A stretch of DNA of 27,117 nucleotides from Gardnerella kenyensis. Its GTDB lineage: Bacteria > Actinomycetota > Actinomycetes > Actinomycetales > Bifidobacteriaceae. This document shows positions 7,998 through 14,910 of the stretch, one piece after another; position 1 is the first letter of the stretch; each line of letters starts with the position of its first letter. Both the position numbers and the translations under genes were made by a program. The notes under the pieces were generated by a model. It made no database searches, was not told where the DNA came from, and worked only from the letters and a program-made list of their open reading frames with translations. The stretch is taken from positions 15,126-42,242 of the forward strand of contig NQOH01000001.1 in NCBI GenBank assembly GCA_003585735.1, written 5' to 3'.

Positions 7998-8524
7998 TGA
8001 GTATTGAGAATGTTTGGGGCACGTTTAATGAGAATTATTTATTTGCAACAATATTAGGTGTTTCTTTTATTGTTTTTGTTGTATGCGCGATTATATTTTA
8101 TTTTTCGTTTAAAAATACGGTATTGTCTGCTAATTCTAAATCTTCTGACGCTCCAGCTCACGTTCAGCACGCTAATAAGCAGGCTTGGCGTAAAGATATT
8201 GACGAAATTGTGCAAAAATACCATAAGAATGAGCTAACTTCAGATCAGGCTTGTGCAAAGCTTGCTAAAATAGCTAGAATTTACGTTTCTAGCATGAGTG
8301 GAGAAGATATTCACACTCATACTTTGGGAGAAATAAGCTCTTTGCGTTTAAAGTGGCGTAATAAAAAAGGTGCGGACATGTTACGTCAAACGATTGCAGC
8401 ACTGTATCCTCCTGAGTTCGCGGATTTAAACAAAAATGAGCAAGCTAAAAATACTACTGTTGAGCAGGCTGCGGAATGGGTTCTTGTGCTACTAGAAGGC
8501 TGGCAGACGAAGGGGCAACGCTAA
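7997..8524 (+). CDS. Small membrane protein in MoxR/vWA operon (DUF4381-like position)
   Basis: A 175-residue protein with a single membrane segment at residues 14-37 (YLFATILGVSFIVFVVCAII) and a mostly helical cytoplasmic C-terminal region. The GTG at 7997 shares its G with the TAG stop of the DUF58 gene and has GAGGAGGG 6 bases upstream, which fixes the start. In MoxR operons this slot is often filled by DUF4381 or related proteins. The resemblance here is mainly positional (one TM plus a helical domain), so the family call is tentative. It probably scaffolds the two vWA proteins or the ATPase at the membrane. Confidence 0.85.
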   Translation: MSIENVWGTFNENYLFATILGVSFIVFVVCAIIFYFSFKNTVLSANSKSSDAPAHVQHANKQAWRKDIDEIVQKYHKNELTSDQACAKLAKIARIYVSSMSGEDIHTHTLGEISSLRLKWRNKKGADMLRQTIAALYPPEFADLNKNEQAKNTTVEQAAEWVLVLLEGWQTKGQR

Positions 8525-9660
8525 TGAGTGGGAATATTTGGCAAACAATATGGCCTTGGAAATGGCAGTGGCCACTATTTTTTGTTGCATCTGTGCTTTT
8601 TTGCGCAATTATTTTTATTGCGATTTTTCTTTACGATATTATTCGTCAGCATTTATTGCAAAAAAAGTATCAGAAAAATCATGGTGATTCTTCGCAAAAA
8701 TTCTACACTTTTACTTTTGACGACGATTTGCAAGGAGCTTTTGCTAACCATTCCTGGTACATGTGGAGAATGTTTAGAAAGTTTGCAACTATAGCATTAT
8801 CGTTATCTTTACTTGGTTCTATTGCTGTTGCGTCTAGGCCTGCTAGAGTTTTTAACGCAAACGAGCAAGTAAGTTCCAGAGATATTGTTCTGTGTTTAGA
8901 TGTTTCCGGTTCTGCTTTGCCTTACGATCGTGAAGTGATTCAAGCGTATCTTAATTTTATTGAGCATTTCCAAGGTGAAAGAATTGGCTTAAGTATTTTT
9001 AATTCAACTTCTAGAACTGTTTTTCCGCTTACTGACGACTACCGTTTAGCTAAAAAACAGTTGCAATACGCTGCTAATTTGCTCGGCGGTGTGCAATCTC
9101 AAAAACATATTGATAACATGCAACAGCGTCAATATCAACAGATTTCAGACTGGCTTGAAGGAACGCAGAATCGTAAGAATGCCACATCTCTTATTGGAGA
9201 CGGTTTAGTAAGTTGCGCAGCAATGCTACCAGGATTTATTTATGGAGCAGCTCACAACAATAGTAAAAAGCAGAGCAGGTTTAATCGTAGCGCTTCGATT
9301 GTTCTTGCAACCGATAATGTTGTTTCAGGAAAGCCAGAATATTCGTTAAAACAAGCCTTAGATTTAACAAAGCAGGCAAAAATTACTGTAGACGGCTTGT
9401 ATTCGGGTGCAGCTCAAAACGAGAACGATGACACGACTATTCAAATGAAGCAACTGATTGAATCACACTCAGGCGTGTTTCTTTCAAGAAGAAATAATGA
9501 TTCCGTTCTTAATTTAGTAACAGAAATTGAAAAACGTCACACTGTTACTCCGCAAGGCACAACTCAGTCTGCTTTTAGTGACGATCCGGGAATTTGGGTT
9601 TTGCTTACCACAGTTAGCGTTGTGGTGTGGCTTGCTATTGCAAAGAGGATGAAGCGATGA
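8524..9660 (+). CDS. vWA-domain membrane protein 1 (BatA-like)
   Basis: A 378-residue membrane protein with a von Willebrand A domain facing one side of the membrane. Membrane segments lie at about 16-39, 86-104 and near the C-terminus (ILVLLTTVSV-type stretch, about 355-372, then KRMKR). The metal-ion-dependent adhesion site is intact at its first motif, D126-V-S-G-S130, in IVLCLDVSGSALPYD; the third motif reads ATDNVV. The ATG at 8524 is chosen because it overlaps the preceding TAA (TAATG) and follows AAGGGG; an upstream ATG at 8476 would overlap the previous gene by 16 codons. vWA proteins bind partners through the metal site, and MoxR ATPases commonly act on them. Confidence 0.92.
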   Translation: MSGNIWQTIWPWKWQWPLFFVASVLFCAIIFIAIFLYDIIRQHLLQKKYQKNHGDSSQKFYTFTFDDDLQGAFANHSWYMWRMFRKFATIALSLSLLGSIAVASRPARVFNANEQVSSRDIVLCLDVSGSALPYDREVIQAYLNFIEHFQGERIGLSIFNSTSRTVFPLTDDYRLAKKQLQYAANLLGGVQSQKHIDNMQQRQYQQISDWLEGTQNRKNATSLIGDGLVSCAAMLPGFIYGAAHNNSKKQSRFNRSASIVLATDNVVSGKPEYSLKQALDLTKQAKITVDGLYSGAAQNENDDTTIQMKQLIESHSGVFLSRRNNDSVLNLVTEIEKRHTVTPQGTTQSAFSDDPGIWVLLTTVSVVVWLAIAKRMKR

Positions 9661-10793
9661 TACCAGAACTACTTTTTGCTACTACCCTACTTTCAGCTTC
9701 TAAAATTGAAGCTGGTGACACTTCTCAAGCAGGCCAAATTGTTCTAGCACCTTCTTACGGGTGGATCATTGCGTTTATTGCTGTAGCTGCTGTGCTAGTA
9801 GCAATGTGTTTTGAAATACTACCTTTGCGTAGAAAATCGGTTTTAAGCGACGAAACTTTTGCAATGAGATTGCGGCGCATTGGAATATGCGTAATGCTAA
9901 TAATTTGCATACTTTCCCCTAGTGTTATGAAAGCAACTTTGCAACGTGCAGTGAACGCAACAAATGTTGTTATTGCGCTTGATATTACCGGCTCAATGCG
10001 CGCAAAAGATGCTGATTATGCTAAAAAATCAAAAATTAGGCGAATTGATGCTGCTCGAGATATTGTTAAGCAAATCACTAAATCTTACGCTCACGCAAGT
10101 TTTGCAGCTATTTCTTTCGGAGCTTCTACATCTGTTGACGTTCCTTTAACACCTGACGCAAGAGCTGTGGATAATTGGATTGAAACGTTACGAACCGAGC
10201 CAACAAGCGTTGCTACTGGAACAAGTCTTGACGCACCGTTAGATCAAACTCTTCTTACGACTAAAGCAATTCATGACGCTCACCCGGATGACACAACTGT
10301 TTTGTACGTTATTAGCGACGGCGAGGAGACTACGCAAAGAAAACGCAGAACATTCTCCTCATTAAGAGCATATGTTACTAACGCGTTTGTTATTGGAGTA
10401 GGTTCAGCTAAAGGCGCGCGAATACCGTTAAAAGGTGACGGATTACAACTTGACGATTTATCTTCTGGAGAAGATGCTGACAATTCAAACGAATCATCTT
10501 CAAACGAATGGGTTATTGACCCTTCTACAGGAAACCCTGGTATTTCAAAGCTTGACGAAAAAAATTTGCGAAATATTGCAGATGAGTTAAGCGGAAAATA
10601 CATGCACGCTACTATGAATCACACGTTCGGCGAAGAAGCAAAACCAATTCTTTCACACCAGTGGCGCATGAACGAAACAGCTAAGCCTCGTTTACGTCCT
10701 GAACCAATTATTTGGCCATTTGCAATACTCGCTTCAATTCTTTTGCTGTGGGAATTGATGGCTTGGTTCTTAACTTCAAGGAAATTAGTATGA
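9657..10793 (+). CDS. vWA-domain membrane protein 2 (BatA/BatB-like)
   Basis: Second vWA membrane protein, also 378 residues. Membrane segments are at about 35-54, 74-90 and 353-372 (WPFAILASILLLWELMAWFL). The first adhesion-site motif is D109-I-T-G-S113 in IALDITGSMRAKD, with Thr in place of the first Ser, a common variant; the third is VISDGEET. A Ser/Asn/Asp-rich insertion sits before the last strand. The start at 9657 overlaps the previous stop as ATGA with GAGGA upstream. Two consecutive vWA genes suggest a heteromeric complex with the MoxR ATPase. The substrate is unknown. Confidence 0.93.
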   Translation: MIPELLFATTLLSASKIEAGDTSQAGQIVLAPSYGWIIAFIAVAAVLVAMCFEILPLRRKSVLSDETFAMRLRRIGICVMLIICILSPSVMKATLQRAVNATNVVIALDITGSMRAKDADYAKKSKIRRIDAARDIVKQITKSYAHASFAAISFGASTSVDVPLTPDARAVDNWIETLRTEPTSVATGTSLDAPLDQTLLTTKAIHDAHPDDTTVLYVISDGEETTQRKRRTFSSLRAYVTNAFVIGVGSAKGARIPLKGDGLQLDDLSSGEDADNSNESSSNEWVIDPSTGNPGISKLDEKNLRNIADELSGKYMHATMNHTFGEEAKPILSHQWRMNETAKPRLRPEPIIWPFAILASILLLWELMAWFLTSRKLV

Positions 10794-11386
10794 AAATTAA
10801 TATGAAGTTCAATATGTCAAAACGCGTTATCGTTAGGTTAATTGCTTTTATTTTCATGCTTATTGCCGTGTTTGCAGCATACTACGCAATCGTAAACTGG
10901 CGAGCGCAATTTACGTATAATGCTGCAACAAGTAGTCTTATTTCAAATATAAAAGAGTCAAAAAAGATTGATATCGATAAAAATGTGCTACTTACTCAAC
11001 AGCAGCAAACTGACGCGCAATTTAATGAAGCTTTAGCACAACGCATGCTTCTTCTTCCTAATCTTTCAAAGCACATAAATCATAATGCTGAAATATCGCG
11101 CAAACTAACTGAAAAATTAAAAGAAAAAAACAATAGTAATATTTCTTCTAAATTAAGAAAGAATCAGCCAAAAGCAAATAATAGTCAAAAAGATGCAAAC
11201 GAGACTGAATCTTCGAAGCCTAAGCTGAATAATACGCAGCGCAATAAAGTAGAAAACTTGCTTAAGCAGAACGATAAGGTTGATTCTCAATCTTATAAAA
11301 ATCAGCAGAGTCAGCAGGATGATTCAGATCAAGAAAAAACAACTAAGCGCACTAAAAATAGTGATGGCGTAAATAAGCCTTGGTAA
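10790..11386 (+). CDS. Unrecognised basic single-pass membrane protein, last gene of MoxR/vWA operon
   Basis: I do not recognise a family. The 198-residue product has one membrane segment (residues 14-33, RLIAFIFMLIAVFAAYYAIV) and then a long Lys/Asn/Gln/Ser-rich region without Cys that looks largely disordered or coiled and ends in a strongly charged tail. The ATG at 10790 overlaps the previous stop (ATGA) and has AAGGAAA upstream; an ORF extension to 10712 lies inside the vWA gene and is rejected. Its place suggests an accessory of the MoxR/vWA complex, perhaps reaching into the wall. The low complexity makes distant homology hard to judge. Confidence 0.85.
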   Translation: MKINMKFNMSKRVIVRLIAFIFMLIAVFAAYYAIVNWRAQFTYNAATSSLISNIKESKKIDIDKNVLLTQQQQTDAQFNEALAQRMLLLPNLSKHINHNAEISRKLTEKLKEKNNSNISSKLRKNQPKANNSQKDANETESSKPKLNNTQRNKVENLLKQNDKVDSQSYKNQQSQQDDSDQEKTTKRTKNSDGVNKPW

Positions 11387-11394
11387 TAATTTAT

Positions 11395-11437
11395 AGGTTT
11401 TACTAGGTTTTAGAAGGTTTTTAAGCTTTTATCCACA
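11395..11437. promoter_or_regulatory. Three AGGTTTT repeats at 10-bp spacing plus a DnaA-box sequence
   Basis: AGGTTTT occurs at 11395-11401, 11405-11411 and 11415-11421, exactly one helical turn apart. It is followed by TTATCCACA at 11429-11437, a perfect match to the DnaA-box consensus. The cluster lies between the MoxR/vWA operon and the promoter of the WXG-like gene. The repeat geometry fits a protein-binding array; the binding protein is unknown. Confidence 0.45.
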
Positions 11438-11451
11438 ATGCTGATTTTTGC

Positions 11452-11480
11452 GTGACATCTTTTACATAAGCGTGTGTAAT
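11452..11480 (+). promoter_or_regulatory. Sigma70-type promoter of the WXG-like/hydrolase pair
   Basis: GTGACA (11452-11457) and TGTAAT (11475-11480) match the -35 and -10 consensus at five of six positions each with a 17-base spacer. The ATG at 11487 lies where transcription would start, so the message is probably leaderless. Confidence 0.6.
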
Positions 11481-11486
11481 ACAAGT

Positions 11487-11675
11487 ATGAACACGTATTA
11501 TGAATGGCAATGGCTTATACAACGCACTCAAGAGTGCGCTCGCTGCATTATTGCAGAATCTGCAGCGAAAGAATTAGACGACTGGCAAGGTCTTGCTGCC
11601 GAATATTTTCGCGAGAAAATGAGTGATATTTCTCATCAAGCTTATTCTCTCTACAACATTCGTGGAGGAATATAG
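11487..11675 (+). CDS. Small WXG-like protein, probable partner of the downstream hydrolase
   Basis: A 62-residue, predicted helical protein. It carries W33-Q-G35 with F41 eight residues after the Trp, the same W-x-G-x5-F spacing as the WXG100 protein at 2008, but it is shorter than the family norm, mainly after the turn. It contains C17 and C20 as a CxxC pair. The ATG at 11487 is preferred over an upstream ATG at 11448 because a good promoter (11452-11480) ends just before it; no ribosome site is present, as expected for a leaderless mRNA. It is one base away from the hydrolase gene, so the two are co-expressed. By analogy with small partners of LXG effectors it may pair with the helical head of that protein; this is inference. 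Confidence 0.7.
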   Translation: MNTYYEWQWLIQRTQECARCIIAESAAKELDDWQGLAAEYFREKMSDISHQAYSLYNIRGGI

Positions 11676-11676
11676 T

Positions 11677-13320
11677 ATGTCTTGGAAAGTTATATCCTCA
11701 GTTTCAGGCGGCATAAATCTTACTACTTCTAGGCGTTCAGCTTATGAGGCTGTTTCTAGAAAATTGCGCGCTCATGCGCATGAGTTATCAACTTTAAGTT
11801 CTTCTTGGCATCATGCAGCAATGGTTATTTCTAGCCAAATGTCAGCTTTTAAAAAAGCTGATGGTTTTGCTGGAAATTATGTGACTTCTTCACCTTTTGC
11901 TTCTAAAAATTCTGCTTCTTCACTAACACCAAGCATGTGCTTAAGTTATGCGAAAGAATGCCAAAGATTGTCTGAGCGTTTAGATTATCTTTCGTCTCTT
12001 ATTATTCGAGCGAATAGTATTTATGAAAGTGCAGATTTTAGAGCGAGAGAAGCTTTTGATAATAAGATTGCGTTTATAGCTTCAATATTTCCCACTATTT
12101 CTTTGCAACTTTTTTCTGCTGGAGTAATGTCAGCTTTGAAAGATTCTAAGGAAAATACTGGCTTTAAGTATTTTGCAAAATGGTCTAACGCAACTCGTTA
12201 TTCTCAGCAGGGAATGATTCGTGGATTATCTAGAAATATTATGCTTAATCCTATTACAGCTTTGCCAATATTTACTTTAGGAATAATGCAAAGCAGTCGT
12301 AAAAATAATATTCCGAAAAAAGCTAAGATTGCGTCACGTAACTTTTTGAAATATGTTAGCGAAAACTTTAAATCCCCAGTTCCTTTTGTTTCTGGCGCTT
12401 TAAGTTTAGTTACAGCTCGCATTAATAATGCCAATCAGGGAAATAATTTGCGAGTTACTCGCATAAAACAGCCTTTAAAAAAGCCACAATTTGTGCTTCC
12501 AAAGACTGGGCATACTCTTCGTGACGCACTCGATAATCTTACAGAGCTTGGTAGAGGAAACTTGGGTATTCGCCCACCTTTAGCTAATCCGGATGCTGCA
12601 ACTATTGCTATTCAACGCTTTAAAAAAGCAGATGGTCGTACTTCATGGTTGGTTATTATTCCGGGAACGGACGGCAAACCTCATTCGCCTTTTGGCTGGG
12701 AGCAGAATCTTGAAGCAATGAGCAATACGCCTTTAGCTAGAAAACAGGCTGATAGCACAAGAATGGTTATTGAAGCTATGAAACGTTCTGGAATTAAGCC
12801 AAAAGATCCAGTTGCGCTTATTGGACATTCACAAGGCGGTATTGTTGCTGCAAGTATTGCAAGTGACTATTCGAAAAAGTACAACATTAAGCATGTTGTT
12901 ACTGCAGGCTCCCCTATTGCTAATCATCCTATTCCTAAACGAACTTGGGTTACTAGTATTGAAATGGAAGATGAATTAGTGCCTTCTCTTGACGGAAAAG
13001 AAAATCCGATTAGAAATAATTGGGTTACTATTCGCGGTAGAGCAACGCATGTTCGAGAAACTCCAAGACCATTGCCTCCTGGCGTAACGCGTTTTTCTGG
13101 GAGACTCTATTCGAAGAAAAAGTTTGATAAGAAAGGAATATTTGTTGAAGACGTTCCAGAAGACGGTACTTTAACGCATGATTTGCATTATCATCGAGCA
13201 GCGTACGAAGATGCTATGCAATTAGGTTCTAAAAGCGTTCGCAACCAGGATAAGCATTTTTATGATGTTATTGACGGCGAGTTACAGAGCACAACTTTAT
13301 GGCAAGGAGTAATGAATTAG
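11677..13320 (+). CDS. Alpha/beta hydrolase with N-terminal WXG/LXG-like helical domain (candidate T7SS-type substrate)
   Basis: A 547-residue two-part protein. Residues 1-125 form a helical head with W44 at a probable turn (LSSSWHHAAMV) and a second helical pair ending in Y116-E-S-A-D120, matching the YxxxD/E type VII export motif. Residues about 126-230 are moderately hydrophobic. From about 325 an alpha/beta hydrolase domain follows: SWLVIIPGTDG as an oxyanion-type strand, nucleophile S385 in ALIGHSQGGIVA, a VTAGSP strand, Asp candidates in EMEDELVPSLDG, and a His candidate in LTHDLHYHRAAY. No signal peptide is visible. GGAGGAA precedes the ATG at 11677, which fixes the start. The arrangement resembles secreted lipases or esterases with a secretion head. 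The substrate, secretion and any toxicity are unproven; no immunity gene is evident downstream. Confidence 0.85.
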   Translation: MSWKVISSVSGGINLTTSRRSAYEAVSRKLRAHAHELSTLSSSWHHAAMVISSQMSAFKKADGFAGNYVTSSPFASKNSASSLTPSMCLSYAKECQRLSERLDYLSSLIIRANSIYESADFRAREAFDNKIAFIASIFPTISLQLFSAGVMSALKDSKENTGFKYFAKWSNATRYSQQGMIRGLSRNIMLNPITALPIFTLGIMQSSRKNNIPKKAKIASRNFLKYVSENFKSPVPFVSGALSLVTARINNANQGNNLRVTRIKQPLKKPQFVLPKTGHTLRDALDNLTELGRGNLGIRPPLANPDAATIAIQRFKKADGRTSWLVIIPGTDGKPHSPFGWEQNLEAMSNTPLARKQADSTRMVIEAMKRSGIKPKDPVALIGHSQGGIVAASIASDYSKKYNIKHVVTAGSPIANHPIPKRTWVTSIEMEDELVPSLDGKENPIRNNWVTIRGRATHVRETPRPLPPGVTRFSGRLYSKKKFDKKGIFVEDVPEDGTLTHDLHYHRAAYEDAMQLGSKSVRNQDKHFYDVIDGELQSTTLWQGVMN

Positions 13321-13452
13321 CGTTCAGTTAGCTTCATATTAGTGTTACACAAGTGTGAGATTAGTGTTCGATTGATGTTAAAATCGCGTAAATAATACGC
13401 GTATTGCTTTTGTTTATAAAGCTAATTCGCAGCATGATGTAACCTTGCAATT

Positions 13453-14895
13453 ATGAAGCTTACTGATATTTCTCCTGCAATAGCTCTTACTCCACTTGAT
13501 GGACGATACCATAAACAAACTTCAGCACTCGTTGAATATTTAAGTGAACCTGCTTTAAACCGTGAACGTATGCGCGTAGAAGTTGAGTGGATGATTCTTT
13601 TAGCCAACGGATACGATGGAAATAATTGGAATCCTATTGTTCGTGGTGTTAAGCCTTTAACTGACGAAGAGTGCGCGTACTTGCGTTCTATTCCTGAAAA
13701 TTTTGATGCTGAAGGTATTGCACGTCATGCTGCGCACGAAGCTGTAACACATCACGATGTTAAAGCAGTGGAATACTACATTGATGACGCTTTGGATGAA
13801 GCTGAAGAAAAGTTAGGTCACGAAACCGAATTATCGTCATTAAAAACTTTAGTTCACTTCTCTTGCACAAGTGAGGATATTAATAATCTTTCTATTGCAA
13901 GATGCGTTAAGCAGGCAGTTTACAACGTGTATCTTCCAAATTTGAAAGCAATTGTTTCCTATTTGGTTGAGCATGCTAAAGAGTATCGCGACTTGCCAAT
14001 GCTTTCTTTAACTCACGGTCAGCCTGCTACCCCAACAACTTTGGGCAAAGAATTAGCTGTGTTTGCTTACCGTTTGCAACGTCAACTTAAGCATCTTGAC
14101 GCACAAGAATATTTGGGCAAAATTAATGGCGCAACCGGCACTTTTGGCGCGCATTTGGCAGCTTTTCCGGAAGTTGATTGGATTAGCGTTTCTAAAGAAT
14201 TTGTTGAAAATCGCATGAATCTTCAATGGAATCCTTTAACCACTCAAATTGAAAGTCACGACTGGCAGGCTGAACTTTATAGCACAGTAAGCCATGTGAA
14301 TCATATTTTGCACAATCTTGCAGTTGATGTGTGGATGTATATTTCTCGCGGAATTTTCGTACAAGTTCCTGTAAAGGGAGCTACCGGCTCTTCTACAATG
14401 CCGCACAAGGTTAATCCGATTCGTTTCGAAAATGCTGAAGCTAATCTTGAAATTTCATGCTCGCTATTTGACACTTTGTGCGCAACTTTGACAGAAAGCC
14501 GCTGGCAGAGAGATCTTACAGATTCTACAACTCAGCGAAACGTTGGTTCTGCTTTTGGATACGCGCTTCTGGCTTTAAATAATCTTTTAGGCGGCTTGGA
14601 ATCCATTCACCCTAATAAAGATTTTATGGCTCGTGAATTAGACGAAAACTGGGAAGTTCTTGGCGAACCAATTCAAACAGCTATGCGAGCGGAAGAAATT
14701 GCTGGAGTTCCTGGAATGGAACGTCCGTATGAGCAGGTAAAAGAGCTTATGCGAGGCCATACTATTTCTCAAAAAGACGTAGAAGAGTTTATTGCTTCTC
14801 GTGCTTTTGATGAAAGCACTGCTGAAAGATTGCAAAAAATGACACCGGCATCTTACACTGGTTTCGCTTCACGATTGGTGGATTTTATTCAATAA
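13453..14895 (+). CDS. purB: Adenylosuccinate lyase
   Basis: Cleaves SAICAR to AICAR and adenylosuccinate to AMP in purine synthesis, releasing fumarate; it acts as a cytoplasmic homotetramer. The 480-residue product starts MKLTDISPAIALTPLDGRY. It has the conserved SCTSEDINN segment, LTHGQPATPTT with the catalytic His, and the fumarase/aspartase signature GSSTMPHKVNP at residues 312-322, whose flexible loop supplies the catalytic Ser (S313/S314). The length and the long N-terminus fit the E. coli-type PurB subgroup. There is no clear ribosome site at 13453. Direct repeats of ATTAGTGTT at 13338-13346 and 13360-13368, 22 bases apart, lie upstream and may be regulatory. Confidence 0.97.
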   Translation: MKLTDISPAIALTPLDGRYHKQTSALVEYLSEPALNRERMRVEVEWMILLANGYDGNNWNPIVRGVKPLTDEECAYLRSIPENFDAEGIARHAAHEAVTHHDVKAVEYYIDDALDEAEEKLGHETELSSLKTLVHFSCTSEDINNLSIARCVKQAVYNVYLPNLKAIVSYLVEHAKEYRDLPMLSLTHGQPATPTTLGKELAVFAYRLQRQLKHLDAQEYLGKINGATGTFGAHLAAFPEVDWISVSKEFVENRMNLQWNPLTTQIESHDWQAELYSTVSHVNHILHNLAVDVWMYISRGIFVQVPVKGATGSSTMPHKVNPIRFENAEANLEISCSLFDTLCATLTESRWQRDLTDSTTQRNVGSAFGYALLALNNLLGGLESIHPNKDFMARELDENWEVLGEPIQTAMRAEEIAGVPGMERPYEQVKELMRGHTISQKDVEEFIASRAFDESTAERLQKMTPASYTGFASRLVDFIQ

Positions 14896-14910
14896 GTAGA
14901 CGGTAGTGAA

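Noticed and set aside
8476..8523. N-terminal extension of vWA protein 1
   Set aside because: It would overlap the preceding gene by 16 codons without a ribosome site; the ATG at 8524 has AAGGGG and a TAATG junction.
11429..11437. DnaA box as sign of a replication origin
   Set aside because: There is only one box here and no dnaA, dnaN or box cluster; the flanks are operon ends, not origin genes.
11623..11676. N-terminal extension of the hydrolase, adding a short hydrophobic stretch that could mimic a signal peptide
   Set aside because: The extension lies inside the WXG-like gene, and a strong GGAGGAA precedes the ATG at 11677.
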